From: Pengzhenrongella frigida
GTDB lineage: Bacteria; Actinomycetota; Actinomycetes; Actinomycetales; Cellulomonadaceae
Length of the DNA stretch: 64,000 nt
Assembly (NCBI RefSeq): GCF_004168625.1
Contig: NZ_SDWW01000025.1
Location: forward strand, 1 to 64,000
Direction of reading: 5' to 3'
Part shown: piece by piece, positions 55,818 through 64,000 of the stretch
Layout of the letters: each line of letters begins with the position of its first letter
Position numbering within the stretch: the stretch's first letter is position 1
Notes under the pieces: model-generated
Seen by the model: the letters and a program-made list of their open reading frames with translations, nothing else
What the model was told of the DNA's origin: nothing
Database searches by the model: none
Position numbers and translations under genes: made by a program

Positions 55818-58814
55818 TCAGCTCGCCTTGGCTGCGGCCCGGGCCTTGGCGCTGCGCGCCGGCGCCTTCCGTTTCGCGGCCTTCGCCGGTGCGGTGACCT
55901 TCGCCGGACCGCCGGCGCCGAGCGCGCTCGTGGCCAGCAGGACGCTCGCGGGCGCGACCGCCGGACCCGCGGCGAGCGTCGCAGCGAGGAACTGGCCCGT
56001 GTAGCTGCCGGCCACCGAGGCCACGTGCTCGGGGGTGCCCTCGGCCACGACCATCCCGCCGCCGCTGCCACCCTCGGGGCCCATGTCGATGACCCAGTCG
56101 GCGTTCTTGATCACGTCCAGGTTGTGCTCGATGACCAGGACGCTGTTGCCCTTGTCGACCAGCGACTGCAGCACCCCGAGCAGCTTGCGGATGTCCTCGA
56201 AGTGCAGGCCGGTGGTCGGCTCGTCGAGCACGTAGATCGTCCGGCCGGTGGACCGCTTCTGCAGCTCGGCCGCGAGCTTCACGCGCTGCGCCTCACCGCC
56301 CGAGAGGGTCGGTGCAGGCTGGCCGAGCCGGACGTACCCGAGGCCGACGTCGACCAGCGTGCGCAGGTGCCGAGCGATCGCGGGGACGGCGGCGAAGAAG
56401 TCGGCGGCCTCCTCGATCGGCATGTTGAGCACGTCGGCGACGGTCTTGCCCTTGAAGTGCACCTCGAGCGTCTCGCGGTTGTACCGCGCGGAGTGGCACA
56501 CCTCGCACGGCACGTACACGTCCGGCAGGAAGTTCATCTCAATCTTCAGCGTGCCGTCGCCCGAGCACGCCTCGCAGCGTCCCCCCTTGACGTTGAACGA
56601 GAACCGGCCGGGCGCGTAGCCGCGGACCTTCGCCTCGGTCGTCTCGGCGAACAGCCGGCGCACGTGGTCCCAGACGCCGGTGTACGTGGCCGGGTTCGAC
56701 CGCGGCGTGCGACCGATCGGACCCTGGTCGACGTGCACCACCTTGTCCAGGTGCTCGAGGCCGGTGACGCGCTTGTGCCGACCGGCCACCTGCCGCGCCC
56801 CGTTGAGCTCGTTGGCCAGCACCGTGTACAGGATCGTGTTGACCAGGGTCGACTTGCCCGAGCCCGAGACGCCGGTGATCGCGACCAGCGCGCCGAGCGG
56901 GAAGGACACGTCGATCCCGGTGAGGTTGTGCTCGCGCGCACCGACCACCGTGAGCATCCGGTCCGGATCGATCGGCCGACGCTCGCTGGGCATCGGGATC
57001 GACCGGCGGCCGGAGAGGTAGGCCCCCGTGACGGAGTCCTGCGCTGCGAGCAGCCCCGCGAGGTCGCCGGAGTGCACCACCCGACCACCGTGCTCGCCCG
57101 CCCCCGGGCCGATGTCGACGATCCAGTCCGCCGAGCGGATGGTGTCCTCGTCGTGCTCGACGACGATCAGGCTGTTGCCCAGGTCACGCAGGCGCGTGAG
57201 CGTCTCGATGAGCCGGCGGTTGTCCCGCTGGTGCAGGCCGATGCTCGGCTCGTCGAGCACGTAGAGCACGCCGACGAGGCCCGAGCCGATCTGGGTGGCG
57301 AGCCGGATGCGCTGCGCCTCCCCACCGGACAGGGTCCCGGCCGGTCGCTCGAGCGAGAGGTAGTCGAGCCCGACGTCGAGCAGGAAGCCCAGCCGCGCCT
57401 GGATCTCCTTGAGCACCTGGGCCGCGATGGCCTTCTCGCGCTCCCCGAGCTCGAGCGCGTCGAGGAAGTCCCGCGCCTCGCGCAGCGGCAACGCGCAGAC
57501 CTCGGCGATCGAGGCGCCGCCGACCTTGACGGCGAGCACCTCGGGCTTGAGCCGCGCACCCCCGCAGGCCGGGCACGGCACCTGGCGCATGAACGCCTCG
57601 TACTTCTCCTTGCTCCAGTCCGACTCGGTCTCGCCGTGCCGGCGCTCGAGGAACGTCATCACGCCCTCGAACCCGGTCGAGTACTGCCGCTCGCGACCCC
57701 AGCGGTTCTTGTACTTGACCTTGACCTCGTGGTTCTCGCCGAAGAGCACCGCGTCCTTCGCGCGCTGCGGCAGCGCACGCCAGGGCATGTCCATCGAGAA
57801 GCCGAGGTCGCTCGCCAGGGCGGAGAGCACCCGCGCGAAGTACTCCGAGGAGATCTGCGCCCAGGGCGCGACCGCGCCGTCGGCCAGCGACAGGTCCTCG
57901 TCCGGGACGACGAGCTCGGGGTCGACCTCGAGCCGGCTGCCGATCCCGGTGCACTCGGCGCACGCGCCGTAGGGAGCGTTGAACGAGAACGTGCGCGGCT
58001 CGATCTCCTCGAGCGCGAGCTGGTGGTCGTTGGGGCAGGCCCGGTGCTCGGAGAACCGGCGCTCGCGCTCCGGGTCGTCCACGTCGGCGTCGACGAGCTC
58101 GACGACGAGCAGCCCGCCGGCCAGGCCGAGCGCGGTCTCGACGGAGTCCGTCAGCCGACGGCGCACGCCCTCCTTGGACACGAGCCGGTCGATGACCACC
58201 TCGATGTCGTGCTTGAGCTTCTTCTCGAGCGTGGGCGGCTCGGTGAGCTGGACGACGACGCCGTCGACCCGGGCCCGCGCGAAGCCCTTGGCCTGCAGCT
58301 CCTTGAACAGCTCGGCGTACTCGCCCTTGCGGCCGCGCACCACGGGCGCGAGCACCTGGTACCGCACCCCCTCGGGCAGCTCGAGCAGCCGGTCGACGAT
58401 CTGCTGGGGGGTCTGCTTGCTGACCTGCTCGCCGCACTGCGGGCAGAACTGGGTCCCGGCACGTGCGAACAGCAGCCGCAGGTAGTCGTACACCTCGGTG
58501 ATCGTGCCGACGGTCGACCGCGGGTTGCGGTTGGTCGACTTCTGGTCGATCGAGACCGCCGGCGACAGGCCCTCGATGAAGTCGACGTCGGGCTTGTCCA
58601 TCTGCCCGAGGAACTGGCGCGCGTACGCGGACAGCGACTCGACGTACCGGCGCTGCCCCTCCGCGAAGATGGTGTCGAACGCGAGGGACGACTTGCCCGA
58701 ACCCGACAAACCGGTGAAGACGATGAGCTTGTCCCGCGGGAGATCAAGGTCGACGTTGCGGAGGTTGTGCTCGCGAGCACCCTGGACTACGAGTCGGTCG
58801 TTCACGTCGACCAT
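55818..58814 (-). CDS. uvrA: Excinuclease ABC subunit A
   Basis: 998 residues. Two ABC modules with Walker [10 protein letters not shown] (about 35-43) and GVSGSGKST (about 660-668), signature [18 protein letters not shown] and zinc modules ([15 protein letters not shown] with a second Cys pair). I chose ATG 58814; the upstream 48 codons of the longer frame are Arg-rich. The tail (about 955-998) is Ala/Lys-rich. UvrA loads UvrB at lesions; uvrB is at the right edge and uvrC in the same region. Confidence 0.97.
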   Translation of the reverse strand: MVDVNDRLVVQGAREHNLRNVDLDLPRDKLIVFTGLSGSGKSSLAFDTIFAEGQRRYVESLSAYARQFLGQMDKPDVDFIEGLSPAVSIDQKSTNRNPRSTVGTITEVYDYLRLLFARAGTQFCPQCGEQVSKQTPQQIVDRLLELPEGVRYQVLAPVVRGRKGEYAELFKELQAKGFARARVDGVVVQLTEPPTLEKKLKHDIEVVIDRLVSKEGVRRRLTDSVETALGLAGGLLVVELVDADVDDPERERRFSEHRACPNDHQLALEEIEPRTFSFNAPYGACAECTGIGSRLEVDPELVVPDEDLSLADGAVAPWAQISSEYFARVLSALASDLGFSMDMPWRALPQRAKDAVLFGENHEVKVKYKNRWGRERQYSTGFEGVMTFLERRHGETESDWSKEKYEAFMRQVPCPACGGARLKPEVLAVKVGGASIAEVCALPLREARDFLDALELGEREKAIAAQVLKEIQARLGFLLDVGLDYLSLERPAGTLSGGEAQRIRLATQIGSGLVGVLYVLDEPSIGLHQRDNRRLIETLTRLRDLGNSLIVVEHDEDTIRSADWIVDIGPGAGEHGGRVVHSGDLAGLLAAQDSVTGAYLSGRRSIPMPSERRPIDPDRMLTVVGAREHNLTGIDVSFPLGALVAITGVSGSGKSTLVNTILYTVLANELNGARQVAGRHKRVTGLEHLDKVVHVDQGPIGRTPRSNPATYTGVWDHVRRLFAETTEAKVRGYAPGRFSFNVKGGRCEACSGDGTLKIEMNFLPDVYVPCEVCHSARYNRETLEVHFKGKTVADVLNMPIEEAADFFAAVPAIARHLRTLVDVGLGYVRLGQPAPTLSGGEAQRVKLAAELQKRSTGRTIYVLDEPTTGLHFEDIRKLLGVLQSLVDKGNSVLVIEHNLDVIKNADWVIDMGPEGGSGGGMVVAEGTPEHVASVAGSYTGQFLAATLAAGPAVAPASVLLATSALGAGGPAKVTAPAKAAKRKAPARSAKARAAAKAS

Positions 58815-58834
58815 GCTACGGCGAAATCCTCGAT

Positions 58835-58850
58835 CCGTACACCTGTTCGA
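58835..58850 (-). promoter_or_regulatory. Imperfect LexA (SOS) box upstream of uvrA
   Basis: CCGTAC-ACCT-GTTCGA lies 21-36 bp upstream of uvrA. The actinobacterial SOS consensus is TCGAAC-N4-GTTCGA; this site matches one half perfectly and 4 of 6 bases of the other. The same 86-bp region carries the divergent promoter of the GH15 gene. Confidence 0.5.
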
Positions 58851-58900
58851 AGACGAGCGGTCGCCGGGACGCCGCGCCTCGCCAGCGGCAGACTGGCACC

Positions 58901-60811
58901 GTGCCCCGTCCCGCGCCCGTCGCCCCGGATCTGCCGCCGCGCGCGGCCCGGCACGCACCGGGGCGCCCGTCCACCCCGATCGAGGAGTACGCGGTCCTCG
59001 GCGACGGCCGGACGGCCGCGCTCGTCTCCCGGCGCGGCTCGGTCGACTGGCTCTGCCTGCCCCGCTTCGACTCCCCCGCGTGCTTCGCGGCCCTGCTGGG
59101 CGGGCCGGACCACGGCCGCTGGTTGCTCACGGTGCCCGACGCCGTCCGCGTCACCCGCCGGTACGACGGCGACTCGTTCGTGCTGGTGACGACCTACGAG
59201 TCGCCGTCGGGCACCGCCGTGGTGCACGAGGCGATGCCGGTCGAGGACGGGCGGGCCGACCTCGTGCGCCGGATCGAGGTGGTGCGCGGGACGGTGACCG
59301 TCGCGCACGAGTGGATCGTCCGGTTCGGCTACGGCGCGTTCGTCCCGTGGGTGCGGCGGGTCACCGACCCGGACGGCCGCAGCGCCATCCGCGCGATCGC
59401 CGGCCCGGACTCGCTGCTGCTGCGCGGCGACCGGCTCCCGGTCGCGGCCGACCGCCGTCATCGCGACGTGTTCCAGCTGTCGGTCGGCGAACGGGTCGAG
59501 CTCTCCGCGACCTGGTCGCGGTCGTGGGAGCCCGTCCCGCGGGTGCGGTCGATCGCCGACGCGATCGACCGCACCCGCGTCCAGTGGAGCCGGTGGGCGC
59601 GCAGCTGCGCGTACCAGGGGCCGCACCGGGCCGCGGTGGTCCGCTCGCTCCTCGTGCTGCGGATGCTCACCGACAACCAGACGGGCGGGATCGTCGCGGC
59701 GCCGACGACGTCGCTCCCCGAGGATCCGGGCGGCGTGCGCAACTGGGACTACCGGTTCTGCTGGCTGCGGGACGCCGCGCTGACGCTCGAGGCGCTGCTC
59801 GAGTTCGGGTACCGCGCGGAGGCGACCGGTTGGCGGGACTGGTTGCTGCGCGCCGTCGCGGGGAGCCCCCAGGACCTGCAGATCATGTACGGCGCGGACG
59901 GCCGCCGGGACCTGCCCGAGCGTGCGCTCGACCACCTGCCCGGCTACGCCGGGTCGCGCCCGGTCCGGATCGGGAACGCCGCGGTGGGTCAGCTGCAGAA
60001 CGACGTGCTCGGCGAGGTGATGTGTGCGCTGCACCTGGCCCGGCACGCGGGGCTCGAGGACACGGCGGACAGCTGGGCGCTGCAGCGACGCCTGGTCAAC
60101 CACCTCGAGCTGGTGTGGCGCGAACCCGACCGGGGGATCTGGGAGGTCCGGGGCGAGGCGCGACATTTCACGCACTCCAAGGTGATGGCGTGGGCCGCGT
60201 TCGACCGGGCGGTCCTCGCGGTCGAGCACCACGGGCTGACCGGTCCGAGCACCCGCTGGCGGGCAGCCCGCGACGAGATCCACGCCGACGTGCTCGCCCA
60301 CGGGTACGACGCCGACCGGGGCACCTTCGTGCAGTACTACGGCGCACGCCACACGGACGCGGCGCTGCTGCAGATCGCGCAGGTCGGCTTCCTGCCCGCG
60401 GACGACCCGCGGTTCGTCGGCACCGTGGCCGCGATCCGGGCCGAGCTCGAGGTCGACGACGGGCTCGTCCACCGCTACCGGACCGAGCTGGCCGCCGACG
60501 GCCTGCCCGGCGGCGAGCACCCGTTCCTCGCGTGCAGCTTCTGGCTCGCCGACGCCCTGGCGCGATCGGGTGACGTCACGGAGTCCGGTCGCCTGCTGGC
60601 CCGGCTCGTCGGGCTGGTGAACGACGTCGGCCTGCTCGCCGAGGAGTACGACGTCGCAGGTGGGCGGATGGTGGGAAACTTCCCGCAGGCCCTGTCGCAC
60701 CTCGCCCTGGTGCGCGCGGTCTACAGCCATGACTGTGCGGTGCGCCGCGCGGCCCGAGAGACGCGGCCCACCGCAGAACGGCAGGAGAGCACCCATGCCC
60801 TACACCGGTGA
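58901..60811 (+). CDS. Glycoside hydrolase family 15 protein (glucoamylase/trehalase-like)
   Basis: 636 residues. An N-terminal beta domain (about 25-230; [20 protein letters not shown] and [13 protein letters not shown]) is followed by the alpha/alpha-barrel. The catalytic acid/base regions include [13 protein letters not shown] (about 280-292), and a C-terminal acidic LLAEEYD (about 577-583) is followed by [13 protein letters not shown]. Members hydrolyse trehalose or alpha-glucans; trehalase is the most common role in actinobacteria. Start is GTG 58901. No signal peptide, so it is cytoplasmic. Confidence 0.92.
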   Translation: MPRPAPVAPDLPPRAARHAPGRPSTPIEEYAVLGDGRTAALVSRRGSVDWLCLPRFDSPACFAALLGGPDHGRWLLTVPDAVRVTRRYDGDSFVLVTTYESPSGTAVVHEAMPVEDGRADLVRRIEVVRGTVTVAHEWIVRFGYGAFVPWVRRVTDPDGRSAIRAIAGPDSLLLRGDRLPVAADRRHRDVFQLSVGERVELSATWSRSWEPVPRVRSIADAIDRTRVQWSRWARSCAYQGPHRAAVVRSLLVLRMLTDNQTGGIVAAPTTSLPEDPGGVRNWDYRFCWLRDAALTLEALLEFGYRAEATGWRDWLLRAVAGSPQDLQIMYGADGRRDLPERALDHLPGYAGSRPVRIGNAAVGQLQNDVLGEVMCALHLARHAGLEDTADSWALQRRLVNHLELVWREPDRGIWEVRGEARHFTHSKVMAWAAFDRAVLAVEHHGLTGPSTRWRAARDEIHADVLAHGYDADRGTFVQYYGARHTDAALLQIAQVGFLPADDPRFVGTVAAIRAELEVDDGLVHRYRTELAADGLPGGEHPFLACSFWLADALARSGDVTESGRLLARLVGLVNDVGLLAEEYDVAGGRMVGNFPQALSHLALVRAVYSHDCAVRRAARETRPTAERQESTHALHR

Positions 60812-61502
60812 GGTCGTTCGCGGCGGGCCGACCGCCGTCCGGGAGCTCAGCGAGCTGATCGTGCGCAAGGCAGCGGTCGGCCCCCTCAGCAACAACGCCT
60901 ACCTGTTGACCTGCCGGGCCAGCGGTGCCCAGCTGCTCATCGACGCCGCCGACGAGCCCGACCGGCTGCTCGATCTCGTGCGCGAGGGCTCCCGGGGGGC
61001 GCGCCTCGACCTGGTCGTGACCACCCACCGGCACGCCGATCACCACCAGGGGCTCGAGTCGATCGTCACGATCACGAGCGCGCTGACCGCTGCCGGGGCC
61101 GACGACGCCGCCGGGATCGAGGTCCCGACCAACCGCCGGCTGCGGCACGGCGACGCCATCGCCGTCGGGCACCTCACCCTCGAGGTGATCGCCCTGCGCG
61201 GGCACACCCCCGGGTCGATCGCGCTCGCCTACCGCGAGCCCACGCACGGAGCGTCCTTGCCACCCGCGGCCGACGACGTCGTGCCGGGCCGGGTGCACCT
61301 GTTCACCGGGGACTCCCTGTTCCCCGGCGGCCCGGGCAAGACCGCCGGTCCGGCGCAGTTCGCGCAGCTCCTGGGTGATCTGGAGTCCCGCGTGTTCGCC
61401 CGGTTCGACGACACCACCTGGGTGTACCCGGGGCACGGCGCCGACACGACCGTCGGGGCCGAGCGCCCGCACCTCGCCGAGTGGCGTGCGCGCGGCTGGT
61501 GA
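60795..61502 (+). CDS. MBL-fold metallo-hydrolase
   Basis: 235 residues. The metal site H78-x-H80-x-D82-H83 (THRHADHHQ), a second His in LRGHTPGSIAL, and FTGDSLFPGGPGKTAG and YPGHGADTT near the end make it a glyoxalase-II-like beta-lactamase-fold enzyme. The substrate is unknown. It starts 17 bp before the end of the GH15 gene, so the two are translationally linked. Confidence 0.9.
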   Translation: MPYTGEVVRGGPTAVRELSELIVRKAAVGPLSNNAYLLTCRASGAQLLIDAADEPDRLLDLVREGSRGARLDLVVTTHRHADHHQGLESIVTITSALTAAGADDAAGIEVPTNRRLRHGDAIAVGHLTLEVIALRGHTPGSIALAYREPTHGASLPPAADDVVPGRVHLFTGDSLFPGGPGKTAGPAQFAQLLGDLESRVFARFDDTTWVYPGHGADTTVGAERPHLAEWRARGW

Positions 61503-61583
61503 ACGCGAGGCTGGTGAACGCGGCCGGTCGCGGGCTGGCCTACGCTCGTTGCCCGACGCATCGCGACCCGCTTGGAGACCGCC

Positions 61584-62000
61584 GTGACATCCGCCCCTGG
61601 TCCCGCCCTCGACCCCGACGAGACCGGACCGCAGCACTGGTGGCAGGGCGAGCGCTGGTCGCGGGCGCTCACCGCGGTGGGGTCGCAGCTGCGCCCGCCC
61701 GCCGAGGAACCGCTCGCCGACGCGATCCCCGCGGCGACCGGAGCGGGCTTCCCGTTCACCCGGCCCTGGCGGCGCGACTGGGTCTTCTGGTGGGCGATGA
61801 CGCTCACGGCGGTCCTGCTCGTGGGGTTCGCCGTCGACGTGACGAACCGCTATGCCGGGTTCAACCTGTCGGCGTGGCTGATCGACAGCGCGATCGGGCT
61901 GCCGCTGGTCTTCGTCGTGCTCGTGCTCCCGGTCGCCGTGATCCGCGCCCTGGTCCGCGCGCAGCGCACCCGGTCCGCGAACCGGCGCGCCGGGCTCTGA
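61584..62000 (+). CDS. Small two-helix membrane protein, unknown function
   Basis: 138 residues. Hydrophilic N-terminus (about 1-65), then two transmembrane helices (about 70-92, WVFWWAMTLTAVLLVGFAV, and about 105-130). GTG 61584 follows TTGGAGACC; TTG 61572 is possible. Actinobacterial proteins of this form are common but unnamed. No operon partner is clear. Confidence 0.7.
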   Translation: MTSAPGPALDPDETGPQHWWQGERWSRALTAVGSQLRPPAEEPLADAIPAATGAGFPFTRPWRRDWVFWWAMTLTAVLLVGFAVDVTNRYAGFNLSAWLIDSAIGLPLVFVVLVLPVAVIRALVRAQRTRSANRRAGL

Positions 62001-62060
62001 GCCGCCCGGCCGCACGGGTCGAGGACGGTCGGCGGCCCGGGCTGCGGCAGGATGGCCGCC

Positions 62061-62351
62061 ATGACCACCTTCGCTGTGCAGTACACCTATGACGACCGCG
62101 CCGACCGCCGGGACGAGGTCCGCCCCGCCCATCGCGCGTTCCTGGCCGGCCTGTACGGCACCGGTGCCCTGCTGGCCTCGGGCCCCTTGGCCGACGACGA
62201 CGGCGCGCCCGGCGCGCTCCTCATCGTCGCGGCGACCTCCGATCAGGAGGCCGCCGAGCTGCTCGACGCCGACCCGTTCGCCCACGATGGCCTGATCGCC
62301 GCGCGCGTGATCCGCGGCTGGGTGCAGGTCTACGGGCCCTGGACCGACTGA
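62061..62351 (+). CDS. YciI-like protein
   Basis: 96 residues with the YCII-related fold: FAVQYTYDDRADRRDEVRPA, HRAFLAGLYGTGALLASGPL and DADPFAHDGLIAARVI, the family's dimeric alpha/beta ferredoxin-like pattern with a conserved Asp and His. Function is unknown. ATG 62061 has GGCAGGATG upstream. It is convergent with terC, overlapping it by 22 bp. Confidence 0.88.
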   Translation: MTTFAVQYTYDDRADRRDEVRPAHRAFLAGLYGTGALLASGPLADDDGAPGALLIVAATSDQEAAELLDADPFAHDGLIAARVIRGWVQVYGPWTD

Positions 62352-63343
62352 ACGGCGGCGCGGGCGGCCCGCCGGTCGTCCCGACGGACCTTCGCCAGGC
62401 TGAACACCGTGGTGAGGGCGAGCGTCACCACGATCATCCCGAGGGAGACGCCGATGGACAGCTGAGGCGCCCACCCGACCGGCTCCCCGCCGTTGATGAA
62501 CGGGAGCTCGTTCTCGTGCAGCGCGTTGAGCAGCAGCTTGACCCCGATGAAGCCGAGCAGCACGGCCAGCCCGACGTTGAGGTAGACGAGCCGGGTCAGC
62601 AGCTCGCCGAGCAGGAAGTACAGCTGGCGCAGCCCCATCAGCGCGAAGATGTTGGCCATCAGGATGAGGTACGGCTCGCTCGTCAACCCGAAGATCGCCG
62701 GGATCGAGTCGAACGCGAACAGCAGGTCGGTCGCGCCGAGCGCCACCAGGACGAGGAGCATCGGCGTCACCAGACGCTTGCCCCCTTCGCGGACGGTGAG
62801 GTTCACGCCGTGCCAGTCCGGGGTCGAGGGCAGCACCCGCTGCAGCCAGCGCAGCACGAGCGGCGGGTGGAACTCGTCGTCCTCGAGCTCCCCCTCGCGG
62901 CCGACCTTGATGGCCGTCCAGATCAAGAACGCGCCGAACAGGTAGAACACCCAGGAGAAGTTCGAGATCGCGGCCGCGCCGAGCGCGATGAAGATCCCGC
63001 GGAACACGAGCGCGAGGATGATCCCGACGAGCAACGCGGACTGCTGCAGCGGTCGCGGTACGCCGAACTTGGCCATGATCAGCAAGAACACGAAGAGGTT
63101 GTCGACCGACAGCGAGTACTCGGTCAGCCAGCCGGCGTAGTACTCCCCTGCGTACTGGCCGCCGCTCGTCGCCCAGACCCCGAGTCCGAAGACCACGGCC
63201 AGACCCACGTACAGCCCCAGGTAGCGCAGGCACTCGGCGGTCGACGGCACGTGCGGGCGCCGCCCGACGACGACGACATCGACCACGAGCAGCGTCACGG
63301 CGAGGCCGAGCGTGACCAACCAGACGAGCGGGGACACATCCAC
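62330..63343 (-). CDS. TerC family integral membrane protein
   Basis: 337 residues, about nine transmembrane helices. The TerC signatures are visible: SVDNLFVFLLIMAKFGVP (about 80-97), ATDLLFAFDSIPAIFGL (about 203-219) and NIFALMGLRQLYFLLG. Actinobacterial TerC proteins are manganese exporters or load exported enzymes with Mn. GTG 63343 follows CCGGAGG; longer starts reach into the riboswitch. Its expression is likely controlled by the upstream riboswitch. Confidence 0.95.
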   Translation of the reverse strand: MDVSPLVWLVTLGLAVTLLVVDVVVVGRRPHVPSTAECLRYLGLYVGLAVVFGLGVWATSGGQYAGEYYAGWLTEYSLSVDNLFVFLLIMAKFGVPRPLQQSALLVGIILALVFRGIFIALGAAAISNFSWVFYLFGAFLIWTAIKVGREGELEDDEFHPPLVLRWLQRVLPSTPDWHGVNLTVREGGKRLVTPMLLVLVALGATDLLFAFDSIPAIFGLTSEPYLILMANIFALMGLRQLYFLLGELLTRLVYLNVGLAVLLGFIGVKLLLNALHENELPFINGGEPVGWAPQLSIGVSLGMIVVTLALTTVFSLAKVRRDDRRAARAAVQSVQGP

Positions 63344-63369
63344 GAAGCAAACCTCCGGTGCGAAGACTG

Positions 63370-63484
63370 ACGGGGACCGAAGGTCTCCTCCGCCCGGTCG
63401 CGAACGACCTGGACCGATGGCACCGGGACGACCTCTCAGTCGGCCGTGCTGACGACGCCACCGCGCGGGAGTACTCCCCAACGA
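63370..63484 (-). promoter_or_regulatory. yybP-ykoY-type manganese riboswitch upstream of TerC
   Basis: The minus strand between 63484 and 63370 carries the conserved blocks of this riboswitch: GGGGAGTA with a CTCCC partner (63472-63479), CGTCAGCACG in the central region, and GAGACCTT (63380-63387) that forms the second Mn-binding loop, followed by CGGTCCCC. The spacing and order match the family, and it sits directly upstream of a TerC-type Mn exporter, its usual gene. The aptamer probably turns on expression when Mn is high. Confidence 0.8.
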
Positions 63485-63567
63485 CGCCCCACCCTATGCC
63501 CTCGGCTCGATGCCCTCACGCTCGGGCCCGCCCCGCCGGTGGCGTCGCGACGGTCAGGCCGTAACGG

Positions 63568-64000
63568 TCAGGCCGTGGCGGCGTGCATCTGCCGCAGCTC
63601 CTTCTTGAGCCCCGAGATCTCGTCCCGCAGCCTGGCCGCCAGCTCGAACTGGAGCTCGGCGGCGGCGGCGTGCATCTGGTCGCTGAGCTCCTGGATGAGC
63701 TCGGCCAGCTCCCCCGCGGCGATCCCCGCGAGGCCGACCCGGGACCCGACCGGCGCGGCGCCCCGGCCGGTCACCGCGGCCCTGCCCCGGGGGTCCTTGC
63801 GGTACCCGCCGGCGAGCAGCTCCGCGGTGTCGACGTCCTCCCGGTTGAGCATGTCGGTGATGTCGCCGATCTTCTTGCGCAGCGGCGTCGGGTCGATGCC
63901 GTGCTCCAGGTTGTAGGCCACCTGCTTCGCGCGCCGACGCGTCGTCTCGTCGATGGCCTTCTCCATGGCAGCCGTGATCTTGTCGGCGTACATGTGCACC
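63568..64000 (-). CDS. uvrB: Excinuclease ABC subunit B, C-terminal part (gene continues off window)
   Basis: The visible 143 residues are the UvrB C-terminus: [20 protein letters not shown] then [14 protein letters not shown], the linker, and the UVR motif [20 protein letters not shown] then [19 protein letters not shown] that binds UvrC. The 5' part, including the helicase domains, is beyond 64000. An ATG near 63999 is internal, not the start. It lies next to uvrA and uvrC, so all three excinuclease genes are within about 11 kb. Confidence 0.94.
   Translation of the reverse strand, partial: VHMYADKITAAMEKAIDETTRRRAKQVAYNLEHGIDPTPLRKKIGDITDMLNREDVDTAELLAGGYRKDPRGRAAVTGRGAAPVGSRVGLAGIAAGELAELIQELSDQMHAAAAELQFELAARLRDEISGLKKELRQMHAATA

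Noticed and set aside
56025-59189. 1054-residue plus-strand open frame opposite uvrA
   Set aside because: It is the antisense of uvrA with His/Arg/Leu-rich random composition. UvrA on the minus strand carries all family motifs.

Overview
This is a 64 kb window from a high-GC Gram-positive chromosome. Gene order and protein content (WhiA, RbpA, OpcA, the rapZ-yvcK-whiA block after uvrC, and a tkt-tal-pgi-zwf-opcA-pgl operon) point to an actinobacterium, most like the Cellulomonadaceae/Promicromonosporaceae group. The genus is an inference from gene order; no database search was possible. Most genes are packed with ATGA, GTGA or TGATG overlaps.

Positions 1-9860 hold a stress-response neighbourhood. 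It contains Dps, an ECF-type sigma factor coupled to an Asp23/Gls24-type protein, and, divergently, an Asp23/Gls24 envelope-stress operon. That operon has three Asp23-like proteins, a mini J-domain protein, a small DUF2273-like membrane protein, a DUF6286-type membrane protein and an AmaP-type anchor. CsbD, GlsB/YeaQ and DUF4235 proteins, a diacylglycerol-kinase-like lipid kinase, a heme-oxygenase-fold iron enzyme coupled to a CDGSH iron-sulfur protein, and one unrecognised protein follow.

Positions 9861-26089 are a 16.2 kb integrated element. A perfect 43-bp direct repeat (9861-9903 and 26047-26089) is the 3' part of the tRNA-Pro(GGG) gene at 26048-26121 (minus strand). A tyrosine integrase lies just inside the left end. 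The cargo is almost all defence or toxin-antitoxin: AbiEi/AbiEii, a Phd-like antitoxin with a frameshifted toxin, a complete four-gene Wadjet system (jetABCD, DUF2397/DUF2398/SMC-like/DUF2399 type), a decayed ISL3-like transposase, HipB/HipA and a small unknown protein. No conjugation or replication genes are visible. The antitoxin and jetA are divergent, and the region between them carries a four-copy 9-bp-period GTACG array; a second, unrelated 20-bp palindrome covers the first codons of jetA.

Positions 26148-36795 form a long minus-strand run: ctaB, xerD, parA, scpA, scpB, rluB, tyrA, cmk, a 1-acylglycerol-phosphate-acyltransferase-like gene, der and a membrane protein. Positions 37072-45692 are the plus-strand pentose-phosphate operon tkt-tal-pgi-zwf-opcA-pgl. 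It converges on rbpA at a strong hairpin. Positions 45773-55151 are minus strand: uvrC, rapZ, yvcK, whiA, gap, pgk, tpiA, secG and rbpA, so central carbon metabolism sits beside developmental and repair genes. Positions 55287-64000 hold an OsmC-like protein, uvrA with a candidate SOS box, a GH15 glucoamylase/trehalase-like enzyme, an MBL-fold hydrolase, a small membrane protein, a YciI-like protein, a TerC-family transporter behind a yybP-ykoY-type (manganese) riboswitch, and the 3' end of uvrB.
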